Of a stretch of 27,246 nucleotides of DNA, positions 14,737 through 23,041 are shown in pieces. Origin of the DNA: CAYLHS01 sp964594235. GTDB taxonomy: Bacteria > Actinomycetota > Acidimicrobiia > Spongiisociales > UBA4744. The notes beneath the pieces are model-generated. The model saw nothing but the letters and a program-made list of their open reading frames with translations. It did not search any database and had not been told where the DNA came from. The translations under genes and the position numbers were made by a program. Position 1 is the first letter of the stretch, and each line of letters begins with the position of its first letter. The stretch is taken from assembly GCA_964594235.1 (NCBI GenBank), contig CAZQMF010000023.1:1-27246 (forward strand), given 5' to 3'.

Positions 14737-16569
14737 ATGGCAAGAGCAGTCGGTATCGATCTGGGTACCACCAACAGCGTCATCGCCACCCTCGACGGTG
14801 GTGAGCCAACCGTCATCCCCAACGCGGAGGGCCAACGAACCACTCCGTCGGTCGTCGCATTCAAAGATGGCGAGGTGATGGTCGGCGAGGTCGCCAAGCG
14901 GCAGGCGATCACCAACCCCGACCGGACGATCCGGTCGGTGAAGCGCCACATGGGTGACTCGAACTGGAAGATCGAGATCGAAGGCAAGGCCTACACGCCG
15001 CAGGAGATCTCCGCCCGGATTCTCATGAAGCTGAAGAGGGACGCGGAGGCGTACCTCGGTGAGTCCATCACCAAGGCGGTCATCACCGTGCCCGCCTATT
15101 TCAACGACGCCCAGCGGCAGGCCACCAAGGAGGCCGGGCAGATCGCCGGCCTCGAGGTACAGCGCATCATCAACGAGCCGACGGCTTCGTCGCTGGCGTA
15201 CGGTCTCGACAAAGAACACGATCACACGATCCTCGTGTTCGACCTCGGCGGCGGCACGTTCGACGTGTCGGTGCTCGAGATCGGCGAGGGCGTGTTCGAG
15301 GTGAAGTCGACCTCCGGCAACACACAGCTCGGAGGGGACGACTGGGATCAGGCGATCGTCGACTGGCTGGTGAAGGAATTCAAGAACGAGCATGGCGTCG
15401 ATCTCTCCACCGACCGTATGGCGGTGCAACGTCTCAAGGAGGCCGCAGAGAAGGCGAAGATCGAGCTGTCGCAGGTCGCGGAGACCGAGGTCAACCTGCC
15501 GTTCATCACGGCGACGACCGAGGGTCCCCTCCACCTCCAGATCAAGCTGACGCGCTCCACTTTCCAGAAGCTGACCGAGGATCTGCTGGCCAAGTGCAGC
15601 GGGCCGTTCGAGCAGGCGATCAAGGATGCCGGGATCGCCGTGTCGGACATCGACGACGTCGTGATGGTCGGTGGTTCGACGAGGATGCCTGCGGTCCAGG
15701 ATCTCGTGAAGAACCTCACCGGAGGCAAGGAACCACACAAGGGCGTCAACCCGGACGAGGTCGTTGCGGCCGGGGCGGCGTTGCAGGCGGGCGTCCTGAC
15801 GGGTGACGTGAAGGACATCCTTCTGCTGGACGTCACACCGCTGACGCTGTCGATCGAGACGAAGGGCGGCATCGCAACGCGGATGATCGAACGGAACACG
15901 ACCATCCCGACTCGCCGTTCGGAAACCTTCACGACGGCCGCGGACAATCAGCCCGAGGTCGAGATCCATGTCCTCCAGGGCGAGCGTCAGATGGCGGCGG
16001 CCAACAAGAGCCTGGGCAAGTTCAACCTGACCGGGATCCCGCCTGCGCCGATGGGCATGCCCCAGATAGAGGTGACGTTCGACATCGATGCCAACGGCAT
16101 CGTGCACGTGTCGGCAAAGGATTTGGGCACCGGCAAGGAGCAGGCGATGACCATCACCGGCGGCACCGCGCTCGCGCATGACGACATCGACCGAATGATC
16201 CACGATGCCGAGCAGTACGCCGATGAGGACCGCAAGCTCCGGGAGGCTGCCGAGACCCGCAACCAGGCGGATCAGCTCGCTCACCAAACGGACACGCTCC
16301 TCAGAGAACAGGCCGACCAACTCACGGACGACGAGAAGACGTCGATCAACGCCGCCTTGGGTGATCTCCGCTCCGCGCTCAACGACGGTGAAGCGACGAC
16401 GGAGACCCTCCGTTCGAAGATGGACGCACTCGTCACCGCGTCACAGGCACTTGCTCAGCGGCTCTATCAGCAGCAGGCGGCCCAGGCGACCCAGCCAGAC
16501 GAGGACTCGGTGAGCGACGACGACGAAGACGTCGTCGAGGCGGAGATCGTCGACGAAGGAGACGAATAG
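14737..16569 (+). CDS. dnaK: Chaperone DnaK (Hsp70)
   Basis: A 610-aa Hsp70 chaperone, cytoplasmic, which binds exposed hydrophobic peptide segments in an ATP-driven cycle with DnaJ and GrpE. The N-terminus GIDLGTTNS holds phosphate loop 1. IVFDLGGGTFDVS-type phosphate loop 2 (here VFDLGGGTFDVSVLE) lies near residue 170, and the substrate-binding domain begins after the DVTPLTLSIET linker segment. The acidic tail ends EAEIVDEGDE, a common actinobacterial form. Length is normal. A strong promoter and Shine-Dalgarno site set the start. The TAG stop shares a base with the GTG of grpE. Confidence 0.98.
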   Translation: MARAVGIDLGTTNSVIATLDGGEPTVIPNAEGQRTTPSVVAFKDGEVMVGEVAKRQAITNPDRTIRSVKRHMGDSNWKIEIEGKAYTPQEISARILMKLKRDAEAYLGESITKAVITVPAYFNDAQRQATKEAGQIAGLEVQRIINEPTASSLAYGLDKEHDHTILVFDLGGGTFDVSVLEIGEGVFEVKSTSGNTQLGGDDWDQAIVDWLVKEFKNEHGVDLSTDRMAVQRLKEAAEKAKIELSQVAETEVNLPFITATTEGPLHLQIKLTRSTFQKLTEDLLAKCSGPFEQAIKDAGIAVSDIDDVVMVGGSTRMPAVQDLVKNLTGGKEPHKGVNPDEVVAAGAALQAGVLTGDVKDILLLDVTPLTLSIETKGGIATRMIERNTTIPTRRSETFTTAADNQPEVEIHVLQGERQMAAANKSLGKFNLTGIPPAPMGMPQIEVTFDIDANGIVHVSAKDLGTGKEQAMTITGGTALAHDDIDRMIHDAEQYADEDRKLREAAETRNQADQLAHQTDTLLREQADQLTDDEKTSINAALGDLRSALNDGEATTETLRSKMDALVTASQALAQRLYQQQAAQATQPDEDSVSDDDEDVVEAEIVDEGDE

Positions 16570-17129
16570 TGGCCGATGATGACATCGTCCCCGCAGAGAT
16601 CGTCGAAGAAGACCAGGAGCTCGACCCCCGCGAGTTGGGGATCGAGCTCCCCGAGGACCCGCAGCACGCCGTCCAGAGTCTGCTTCGGACAGTCGCTGGA
16701 CTCCGATTGGAGGCGGGCTCGTACCTCGAAGATCTCCAGCGGGTTGCTGCCGATTTCGACAACTACCGCAAGCGGGTTCTTCGAGAGCAGGCCCAGAACG
16801 TGGAGCGGGCAGCGGAGCGGGTGACCCGCCACCTTCTCCCCGTGCTCGATTCACTGGATGCGGCGCTCACCGATCCGGACAGCCCCTCGGTGGACCGCGT
16901 CCTCGAAGGTGTCCGCGGAACGCGATCGCTTCTGCTCGACATCCTCGCGGAAGAGGGACTCCAGCCGATCCCTTCGGTTGGGAGCTTGTTCGATCCCACG
17001 GTGCACGAGGCAGCGATCGCTCCCTCCGCAGGAGAAGGAGCACTGATCGTCACCACGGAGATGCGTCGTGGGTACACGCTGCACGGACGAGTCCTCCGTG
17101 CGGCACTCGTCGCAGTGGATCATGAATAG
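16569..17129 (+). CDS. grpE: Nucleotide exchange factor GrpE
   Basis: A 186-aa homodimeric exchange factor that releases ADP from DnaK. An acidic N-terminal tail is followed by a long helix with DFDNYRKRVLRE (about 60-71). The C-terminal beta domain has GSLFDPTVHEA and the conserved RRGYTLHGRVLRAALVAV end (shown in part: GYTLHGRVLRAA). The start is GTG at 16569, overlapping the dnaK stop by one base. The end overlaps the dnaJ start by 8 bases, so the three chaperone parts are translationally linked. Confidence 0.96.
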   Translation: MADDDIVPAEIVEEDQELDPRELGIELPEDPQHAVQSLLRTVAGLRLEAGSYLEDLQRVAADFDNYRKRVLREQAQNVERAAERVTRHLLPVLDSLDAALTDPDSPSVDRVLEGVRGTRSLLLDILAEEGLQPIPSVGSLFDPTVHEAAIAPSAGEGALIVTTEMRRGYTLHGRVLRAALVAVDHE

Positions 17130-18246
17130 AGATTGGGTAGACAAGGATTTCTACGACGTACTTGGCATCGACAAGACCGCTGATGTCAAGGAAATCAAAC
17201 GCGCCTACAGGAAGCTGGCCCGGCAGTACCACCCTGACGCCAACCCCGGCAACAAGGAAGCGGAGGAGAAGTTCAAGGACGTCTCAGAGGCCTACGCGAC
17301 GCTCTCGAGCGAGGAGCAGCGCAAGGAGTATGACGACGTCCGTCGGATGGTCGACTCTGGAGGATTCCGCGGGTTCCCAGGAGGTTCGGGCGGTTTCGGT
17401 GGCGACCAGAACATCCGCGTCGAGGACCTGACCAACCTCTTCGGAGGAGGACTGGGCGATCTCTTCGGCTTCGGCGGAGGGGGCAGACAGTCGGGATCTC
17501 AACGAGGGGCGGACACCTCCGCGGATCTGCACCTCTCGTTCGAGGACGCGGTCCGAGGCATCACGACGACGATCTCACTCAAGGGTGAGGCGCCGTGCAG
17601 CACCTGCCGCGGGAGCGGCGCCGAACCGGGAACGTCCGTGACGATCTGCCCTACGTGTGGCGGCTCCGGAATGGTCGCTCAAAGCCAAGGCTTCTTCTCG
17701 ATGACCAGGCCTTGCTCCACCTGCGGTGGCACAGGCAGGGTGATCACCACGCCATGTCACACCTGCCGTGGCTCCGGAACCGAGGTACGAACCCGCTCCA
17801 TGAAGGTCAAGATCCCTGCCGGTGTCAAGAACGGAGCTGTCGTTCGCCTGAAAGGCAAGGGGGCGCCCGGACGCAACGGGGGACCTCCGGGAGATCTGCT
17901 CGTGAAAGCCCACGTCGGCCGACACGAGTTGTTTCGCCGGTCGGGTGACAACCTCACCATCAAGGTCCCCATCACGTTCACCGAAGCGGCACTCGGCACC
18001 GAAATCCAGGTGCCCACTCTCGACGGCCCGGTCCGCCTCAAGATCCCATCGGGAACCCGAAGTGGCCGCACGTTCAGGGTGCGCGGACGCGGGGTCCCGA
18101 ATGCGAAAGGCCGGGCGGGCGATCTGATGGTCACGGCCGAGGTGGTCGTGCCGACCAAACTGTCGAAGGATGCGAAGAAGCTGCTGCAGCAATTCGCAGA
18201 CGAGTACGAGGCGGGACTGAACCCCCGCGAGAACCTTGGGGTGTGA
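17122..18246 (+). CDS. dnaJ: Chaperone DnaJ (Hsp40)
   Basis: A 374-aa type I Hsp40 that stimulates DnaK ATPase and delivers substrates. The J domain is at about 9-72 with HPD at H37-P38-D39. A Gly/Phe-rich region spans 80-125. The zinc-binding domain has four CxxCxGxG-type repeats (C159/C162, C176/C179, C198/C201, C212/C215), and a C-terminal substrate domain follows. The start is ATG at 17122, inside the last codons of grpE. An earlier ATG-frame extension of 18 codons reads grpE out of frame and is rejected. The stop overlaps the hspR start. Confidence 0.96.
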   Translation: MNRDWVDKDFYDVLGIDKTADVKEIKRAYRKLARQYHPDANPGNKEAEEKFKDVSEAYATLSSEEQRKEYDDVRRMVDSGGFRGFPGGSGGFGGDQNIRVEDLTNLFGGGLGDLFGFGGGGRQSGSQRGADTSADLHLSFEDAVRGITTTISLKGEAPCSTCRGSGAEPGTSVTICPTCGGSGMVAQSQGFFSMTRPCSTCGGTGRVITTPCHTCRGSGTEVRTRSMKVKIPAGVKNGAVVRLKGKGAPGRNGGPPGDLLVKAHVGRHELFRRSGDNLTIKVPITFTEAALGTEIQVPTLDGPVRLKIPSGTRSGRTFRVRGRGVPNAKGRAGDLMVTAEVVVPTKLSKDAKKLLQQFADEYEAGLNPRENLGV

Positions 18247-18650
18247 CGATGGCGAGCAAGAAACGAGCCGTGTACGTGATCTCGGTGGCGGCCGAGCTCG
18301 CCGGAGTCCATCCACAGACACTGCGCATCTACGAGCGGCGTGGGTTGATCAACCCCTACCGGACGCCAGGTGGCACCCGCCGGTACTCGCAGGCGGATCT
18401 TGAACGCCTGGAGCTGATTCAGGAACTCACCGACCAGGGACTCAACCTGGAGGGGGTCAAGCGTGTGCTGGACCTGCGGGAGCGTATCTCCCTACTCGAG
18501 CAGGACCTCGCGTCCCTCAAGTCGGCGTTGAACGACGCCCTCGAGGAGGCAGATCGTCAGATCGCCGAGGTGCATCGGAGCTACCGCCGCGACATCGTGC
18601 TGCGCCGACACCTCAACCCGGATGTGACGCGTCGCGATCCCAGGGCCTAG
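18243..18650 (+). CDS. hspR: Heat-shock repressor HspR (MerR family)
   Basis: A 135-aa MerR-type DNA-binding repressor. The winged helix-turn-helix is at about 11-80 (YVISVAAELAGVHPQTLRIY, then RRGLINPYRTPGGTRRYS), followed by a coiled coil (about 80-115) and a basic tail. Known HspR proteins use DnaK as co-repressor and bind HAIR sites upstream of dnaK and clpB, giving feedback control of the heat-shock genes. The GTG at 18243 overlaps the dnaJ TGA (GTGA); ATG at 18249 is an equally possible start. HspR regulation implies the HAIR-like sites listed here. Confidence 0.93.
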   Translation: MTMASKKRAVYVISVAAELAGVHPQTLRIYERRGLINPYRTPGGTRRYSQADLERLELIQELTDQGLNLEGVKRVLDLRERISLLEQDLASLKSALNDALEEADRQIAEVHRSYRRDIVLRRHLNPDVTRRDPRA

Positions 18651-18657
18651 ACGCGGC

Positions 18658-18687
18658 ACGAGGGCAGGCAGTACTGCCTGCCCTCGT
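18658..18687. terminator. 30-bp perfect palindrome between convergent genes
   Basis: Each 15-base arm is exactly complementary to the other; the left half reads ACGAGGGCAGGCAGT. It lies 7 bases after the hspR stop and 16 bases before the end of the convergent phytase-like gene. It would form a very stable stem on either strand. No T-run, so probably a bidirectional terminator of the GC-rich type. Confidence 0.75.
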
Positions 18688-18703
18688 AGCCAGGTCTACC
18701 GCG

Positions 18704-19951
18704 CTAGTTGACCGGTTCCAGCGCGACTGCGAGCACGATGAACAACGTGTTCTGATACTTGGGATTGAAGTTGTCGTCGCTCACCAGCACCAGCAGGCGC
18801 CGGCCATCCGGCAGCGTCGGGCCGAAGGCCATGCCCTCCATGTTGTCGATCGTCTCGCCCGGAACGAGTCCAAGATCCGTTTCCAGATCGACGACCAGGT
18901 CCTTGCTCATCGACGTGTACGTCTTGCCCGCGATGGTGAACCACCCCGAAACGTCGGTTGCGCCGGCGGTCGACGTCTCATAGAGGCGAATCGTGTTGCC
19001 AAAGCCGCCCACATACGAGCGCTCCATCGCCAGGAACGTGCCGGCATTGTCGAGGGCAACCATTTCAGACAACCCATTGTCGCCACCATCGGCCTCGACT
19101 CCCTTCGGAATCGGCCCGACCGGGTACACGTACTCGTGAGCCGGCTGGAACCCCGGCGCCGAGAACTCGAGGACCCGCGAGTTGCTTCCCTCGCTGTGCG
19201 TCGAGTACATCCCGTCCTGAACGAGCGATGACTCGGTCGCCGTCACGAGTGTCGTGTGATCGGGTGTGAGGGTGAGACTCTCGAACGCCAGGTTCGTGTA
19301 GACGCCCGACACCTGATCCTCGCCGTCATAGGCAGGCAGGTAGTACGACGGGAGCTTCAGTGAACGATCCACTCTGGCGTTCGGGTTCAGCCTCAGTACA
19401 GAGGGTACGTTGTTCTGATCTCGTTCGTTGGAGACGAACAGCTTGTTCATGGAGAACCACTCGATGCCCTCGAGGTCGATCGAGCCTTCCGGGTAGAGAT
19501 GACCATGGTTACGAAGGAACGTGACGTCCTTGAAGTCGACGGTCACCGACTTGTCCGCATCCTTGGTCGGGTCGACCCCAACGCTGATCGTGTAGTACCG
19601 GGCGGGTGCTTCTTCGCTCTTGTCGTCCGAGATGACGTAGTAGACATCGTTGATCGGGTCGTAGGTCATGCCAGACAATCCACCGACCAGCGTGTCATCG
19701 AAGTACGTCCCGTCCTGCAGGACCTCGTACCCCAGTAGTTGCACGCCGGTCACGGTCATGCTGCCGTCTCCCATGGCGCCGGCCATGGACGTCGAACTCG
19801 GGGCGGTCTGGTGAACACGCGAATGTTCATTCGCGTGTTGAACCGCAATCGGATTTGGATTCGGTGCCTTCTTCGCTGCCACTCCTGGTGCCGCCAACGC
19901 AACCAGCATGGCGAACACCAGTACGAGGACCGTGAGAGTACGCCTCGACAT
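18704..19951 (-). CDS. Secreted phytase-like esterase-domain protein
   Basis: A 415-aa exported protein. The signal peptide occupies about residues 1-27 (basic MSRR, hydrophobic core, ending GVAA). The mature part matches the esterase-like activity of phytase family (PF13449 type), a beta-propeller-like fold: GLSGMTYDPINDVYYVISDD, SIDLEGIEW, LAFESLTLTPD, GLSEMVALDNAGTFLAMER and NMEGMAFGP...LLVLVSDDNF. Substrate unknown. The true start is ATG at 19951, preceded by a GAAAGGGG ribosome site; the frame extends 17 codons further without a signal-peptide context. It stands alone, between hairpins at 20059-20086 and 18658-18687. Confidence 0.85.
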   Translation of the reverse strand: MSRRTLTVLVLVFAMLVALAAPGVAAKKAPNPNPIAVQHANEHSRVHQTAPSSTSMAGAMGDGSMTVTGVQLLGYEVLQDGTYFDDTLVGGLSGMTYDPINDVYYVISDDKSEEAPARYYTISVGVDPTKDADKSVTVDFKDVTFLRNHGHLYPEGSIDLEGIEWFSMNKLFVSNERDQNNVPSVLRLNPNARVDRSLKLPSYYLPAYDGEDQVSGVYTNLAFESLTLTPDHTTLVTATESSLVQDGMYSTHSEGSNSRVLEFSAPGFQPAHEYVYPVGPIPKGVEADGGDNGLSEMVALDNAGTFLAMERSYVGGFGNTIRLYETSTAGATDVSGWFTIAGKTYTSMSKDLVVDLETDLGLVPGETIDNMEGMAFGPTLPDGRRLLVLVSDDNFNPKYQNTLFIVLAVALEPVN

Positions 19952-20058
19952 GCAATGCCCCTTTCCTCTCTCGGTGAGAAACCTACCTGAAGTTGCGGAC
20001 ACTCGCCCCGCGGGCGCCCTTTTTCCCTGTGGTAGCGACGAGTTTCAACCTGCAGACA

Positions 20059-20086
20059 GCCGGCGGCCACCGGTTTCCCCGCCGGC
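20059..20086 (-). terminator. Hairpin between two minus-strand genes
   Basis: A perfect 8-bp stem (GCCGGCGG / CCGCCGGC) with a 12-base loop, downstream of the isochorismatase-like gene. It may separate that gene from the secreted esterase. Confidence 0.4.
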
Positions 20087-20116
20087 CCTGCCAACACGAG
20101 GCCGTGGCCGTCAGCC

Positions 20117-20138
20117 CCGACAGCACGTGAGGTGTCGG
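20117..20138 (-). terminator. Hairpin just after isochorismatase-like gene
   Basis: A 6-bp stem (CCGACA / TGTCGG) with a 10-base loop, 3 bases past the TGA stop at 20142. One arm is part of a TCGGTCG heptad like those in the dispersed repeat family. Confidence 0.4.
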
Positions 20139-20141
20139 TCG

Positions 20142-20693
20142 TCAGAGGCTCTTCAGGAGCGTGTCGGTGTTCAGAACCGTGGCAAACTCGTCGTGGAGGC
20201 TCGCGGCCGTGGCTCGCATGAGGTCATCACCAGCGACCACCACACCATCAGGCCCAGCGGTGTCGAACGTGTAGGTCGCGTCGAGCGCGAACAGGGTGTC
20301 ATACCCGAGATCCGAGGCCATCCGCGCGGTCGTCTCACAGCACACGTTCGTCTGGATTCCGCAGATCACGACCTGATCGATGTGACGCTCCTGGAGCCAC
20401 GCGTCCAGATTGGGCCGACCGTAGAACGCCGAGTGGACCGACTTGCTGATGAGCAGATCGGGATCGCCGGTCACCGCCGCCTTGAAGGCATTGCCCGGCG
20501 CGCCCGGGGCGAGCGACGATCTCTCCTCGAGGGAATCGTGCCGGACGAACACGAGCGGCCTGCGGTTGGCCCGCCACGCCGTGATCAGCGCAGCAACATT
20601 GGCTTCGCAGTCAGGGTTGGATCGTCGACCAAAGGCCGGGTCATCGAAGCCCTGCTGCACGTCGATCACGATGAGCGCCGCGTTCTCCGCCAT
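20142..20693 (-). CDS. Isochorismatase-like cysteine hydrolase
   Basis: A 183-aa cytoplasmic hydrolase of the isochorismatase-like superfamily, which includes nicotinamidases and N-carbamoyl amidases. The catalytic triad is visible: D11 (VIDVQQGF), K84 (LISKSVHSAF) and C118 in the nucleophile segment GIQTNVCCETTARMASD. The substrate cannot be inferred. ATG at 20693 has no ribosome site but lies 7 bases after a TAGCGT box on the minus strand, suggesting a leaderless message. The frame is open upstream into the heptad repeat, and that extension is rejected. Confidence 0.87.
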   Translation of the reverse strand: MAENAALIVIDVQQGFDDPAFGRRSNPDCEANVAALITAWRANRRPLVFVRHDSLEERSSLAPGAPGNAFKAAVTGDPDLLISKSVHSAFYGRPNLDAWLQERHIDQVVICGIQTNVCCETTARMASDLGYDTLFALDATYTFDTAGPDGVVVAGDDLMRATAASLHDEFATVLNTDTLLKSL

Positions 20694-20700
20694 GAAGAGG

Positions 20701-20706
20701 ACGCTA
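20701..20706 (-). promoter_or_regulatory. Predicted -10 box of isochorismatase-like gene
   Basis: TAGCGT on the minus strand, ending 7 bases before the ATG. The same hexamer precedes the ABC operon (9940-9945). A TTGTCG in the adjacent heptad repeat, 19 bases further upstream, could act as a poor -35. Confidence 0.35.
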
Positions 20707-20710
20707 GTAG

Positions 20711-20738
20711 CCGAGAACCGAGAACCGACAACCGAAAA
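20711..20738. repeat. Heptad-repeat element, copy 2 (single arm)
   Basis: Four consecutive 7-bp units on the + strand (CCGAGAA twice, CCGACAA, CCGAAAA), the reverse complement of the TCGGTTC units at 3086-3120 and 25044-25064. No matching second arm is nearby, so this is half of the hairpin form. It fills the 66-bp gap between rtcB and the isochorismatase-like gene. Confidence 0.65.
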
Positions 20739-20759
20739 TGGTCGGCGAACCCGGCCCAC

Positions 20760-22163
20760 TCATCCCTTCACCACACCCAACGGCCTGAGCCGCGCCACCC
20801 TGCGGGCAAGATGCGCTCGTTCACAGACGTCGACGACCTCGTCGACGTCTTTGTACGCCCACGGTGCCTCCTCCGCGAGCAACTCGACCGACCCTGGTCG
20901 CACCGCCACTCCCTGAGCCTCCAGCGCCTCCCGAACACTCGCCCCGGATTGTCGACGCTTGGCCTGATTCCGGCTGAGTATTCGCCCGGCCCCATGTGCC
21001 GCCGAACCGAAGGCCGGGTTGTCGGCAACACCGACGAGCACCCAGGACGCCGTCCCCATCGAGCCAGGAACGAGCACCGGCTGGCCCACGCCCCTGAGAT
21101 CAGGGGAGAGGTCAGGATGCCCAGGACCAAACGCTCGCGTCGCCCCCTTCCGGTGGACACACAGACGAGCAGCCGCCCCATCGACATCGTGCCGTTCGAT
21201 CTTGGCGAGGTTGTGGGCGACGTCGAACACGAGCTTCATTCCCGTGTCGGCGGTCGAGCAGGCCACTTCGAATGCTCGTCGAGCGCCGTCGGCCAGGACA
21301 TGCCGGTTGGCCCACGCGAAATTGGCAGCGGAGGCCATCGCGGACAGGTACGTCTCGCCTTCGCGCGACGTGACAGGAACCGAGGCGAGTTGCCGGTCAG
21401 GCACGTCGACCGTCACGTGCCGTATCACGTCGAGCTGGTCGGTGCAGGTTTGGTGCCCAAGCCCTCGACTCCCGCAGTGGATCATCACGCACACCATCCC
21501 GTCTGCGAGGCCGAACGCCGTGGCAGCCCGGCTGTCGAAGATCCTGTCCACGACCTGCACCTCGAGGAAGTGGTTCCCGGCGCCGAGCGAGCCGAGCTGG
21601 TCGGCACCACGTCGCTTCGCTCGATCGGTGATGGACGAACGGTCCGCCCCGGCCGAACGTCCGCGCTCCTCACACCGCTCCAGGTCCTCCTCCGTGCCAA
21701 ACCCGGCTGCGAGCATCGTCTGGGCACCCTTTTCGAGCACCTCGTCAACATCGATGTGCGATGCGATGGAGCCCTTGCCGAGCCCGCGCGGGATCCGTCG
21801 ATCCAGCTCGTCCATCAACCGCCGGCGGTTGACCTTGAAGTCCTGCTCGGAGAACCTCGATCCGAGCAGGCGGACGCCACACCCGATGTCGAATCCGACG
21901 CCGCCCGGCGACACAACCCCGCCTCGGTCGACGTCGGTCGCGGCGACCCCACCGATCGGAAACCCGTACCCCCAGTGAATGTCGGGCATCGCGAAAGATG
22001 CGCTGGCGATACCCGGAAGATGCGCGACGTTACGCACCTGGTCGAGCGCCTTCTCTGCTTCGGGAATCTGCCCGACGGTCAGGAATACGCGTCCTGGAAC
22101 TCGCATGCCTCCCCGCTTGGGAAGCTCCCAGGTGACATCGTCGATTGGTCGGAGGTCCATCAC
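20760..22163 (-). CDS. rtcB: RNA ligase RtcB
   Basis: A 467-aa GTP- and Mn-dependent RNA ligase that joins 2',3'-cyclic phosphate or 3'-phosphate ends to 5'-OH ends, used in RNA repair. The metal-binding and guanylylation residues are present: D92 and C95 in GVGFDIGCGVRL, H198 in GAGNHFLE, H229 in HCGSRGLG, H317 in AHNLAKIE, and H390 in AAHGAGR, the expected GMP-accepting His. Length is normal for bacterial RtcB. The start is GTG at 22163 or the adjacent ATG at 22160; a GGAGG sequence overlaps the GTG, so ATG may be preferred. Its partner archease is encoded two genes upstream with mscL between. Confidence 0.95.
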   Translation of the reverse strand: MMDLRPIDDVTWELPKRGGMRVPGRVFLTVGQIPEAEKALDQVRNVAHLPGIASASFAMPDIHWGYGFPIGGVAATDVDRGGVVSPGGVGFDIGCGVRLLGSRFSEQDFKVNRRRLMDELDRRIPRGLGKGSIASHIDVDEVLEKGAQTMLAAGFGTEEDLERCEERGRSAGADRSSITDRAKRRGADQLGSLGAGNHFLEVQVVDRIFDSRAATAFGLADGMVCVMIHCGSRGLGHQTCTDQLDVIRHVTVDVPDRQLASVPVTSREGETYLSAMASAANFAWANRHVLADGARRAFEVACSTADTGMKLVFDVAHNLAKIERHDVDGAAARLCVHRKGATRAFGPGHPDLSPDLRGVGQPVLVPGSMGTASWVLVGVADNPAFGSAAHGAGRILSRNQAKRRQSGASVREALEAQGVAVRPGSVELLAEEAPWAYKDVDEVVDVCERAHLARRVARLRPLGVVKG

Positions 22164-22178
22164 CTCCGAGCCTACGAG

Positions 22179-22565
22179 CTATCTGGCCAGGGAGTCCCTG
22201 ATCTGACGCAGCAGCTGAACCTCCTCAGGCGGTTCAGCCGGCGGTGACTCCTCCTCCTGCTTTGCCTTCATCCGGTTGTAGGCCTTGACCACCAGGAACA
22301 TGACGAATGCCACGATCACGAAGTTGATGAAGGCTCCGATGAACGCGCCAACGCTCCCGGCCTTCAATCCTGTGGCTTCGTCGACCTTGCCGAACATGGC
22401 CCATGTGTCGAGGCTCGAGACGTTGAACAGCAGCCCGATCAATGGGTTGACGATCTTGTCGACGAATGCAGAGACGACGCCGGCAAACGCAACTCCCATG
22501 ACGAACCCGACGGCGATATCGACCAGATTCCCTCGATTGATGAAGTCCCTGAACTCCTTGATCAC
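22179..22565 (-). CDS. mscL: Large-conductance mechanosensitive channel MscL
   Basis: A 128-aa inner-membrane channel that opens under high membrane tension to release solutes after osmotic downshock. The N-terminal amphipathic helix and the pore helix LVDIAVGFVMGVAFAGVVS (14-32) are typical, as are KIVNPLIG and the second helix (about 78-97), ending in a charged C-terminal helix (EEVQLLRQIRDSLAR). Length is normal. GTG at 22565 is the start, with GGGAG a few bases upstream. It lies 17 bases after the archease stop and 15 bases before rtcB. Confidence 0.95.
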   Translation of the reverse strand: MIKEFRDFINRGNLVDIAVGFVMGVAFAGVVSAFVDKIVNPLIGLLFNVSSLDTWAMFGKVDEATGLKAGSVGAFIGAFINFVIVAFVMFLVVKAYNRMKAKQEEESPPAEPPEEVQLLRQIRDSLAR

Positions 22566-22582
22566 CTTCGACTCCCATCCGA

Positions 22583-22993
22583 CTACACGTCGAAAAGCAC
22601 TGTAGCGGTCCAGTCTCTGGCATGTTCCACGATCGACAGCTCATGCAGCGTGACCGCCTTGATCGGAGTTCCCCTGAGTTCTACACCACCCGAGTTCGCC
22701 CCTCCGACCCGGGCGGACAGACCTTGGTCGTCCATCGTCACAACGAATTTGCACCACACCTTCTCGTCGACCTCGAACCGATAGAGGAGTTCGACGAGCC
22801 ACCTATACATGAGGTCCGCGGGATGATCTTCGGTCGGGATGACAAGCTGGATCTCGGCATCGGGTTCCAGGCTCGAGAGATCGAACATGAGGTCGAACGT
22901 GCCGTAGGCGGCGTTTTCGAACAGCTTCGCGAGACTCGCGCCGTGAGCGACGATCCCCGCGTCAGCCGTGTGCTCGATGGCCTCGTACCGCAC
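22583..22993 (-). CDS. Archease, RtcB activator
   Basis: A 136-aa small protein of the archease family, which speeds guanylylation of RtcB and restores its turnover. Recognisable features are the N-terminal HTADAGI (H8, D11), FENAAYGTFDLMFDL (26-39), RWLVELLYRFEVDE, and the C-terminal IKAVTLHELSIVE ending TVLFDV with D135. The acidic N- and C-terminal residues fit the metal-binding site of the family. The start is GTG at 22993. No ribosome site is visible, but CACAAT lies 6 bases before it, so a leaderless start is possible. Pairing with rtcB on one strand strengthens both calls. Confidence 0.9.
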   Translation of the reverse strand: MRYEAIEHTADAGIVAHGASLAKLFENAAYGTFDLMFDLSSLEPDAEIQLVIPTEDHPADLMYRWLVELLYRFEVDEKVWCKFVVTMDDQGLSARVGGANSGGVELRGTPIKAVTLHELSIVEHARDWTATVLFDV

Positions 22994-23041
22994 ACCGTCA
23001 TTGTGCCAGCGAGCCTCACTCGGGGACGGGCTACGCGCGCG

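Noticed and set aside
14590..16320. 576-codon open frame on the - strand
   Set aside because: Antisense to dnaK and the end of the methyltransferase-like gene. Long antisense frames opposite dnaK are common in GC-rich genomes and this one shows no motif.
20004..20025. GC hairpin followed by a T-run on the + strand, resembling an intrinsic terminator
   Set aside because: No + strand gene lies upstream of it, and the stem is only five bases, so it is probably chance or part of the esterase gene leader.
19908..22247. 779-codon open frame on the + strand
   Set aside because: It runs antisense to rtcB, the isochorismatase-like gene and the start of the esterase gene, all of which have clear family motifs. 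Its product is Arg/Pro/His-rich without domains, a usual by-product of GC-rich codon bias.
18704..22993. Minus-strand block considered as a defence island because of RtcB, archease and the adjacent AAA ATPase
   Set aside because: No nuclease, toxin, reverse transcriptase or other defence hallmark is present. The genes are better explained as RNA repair and housekeeping.
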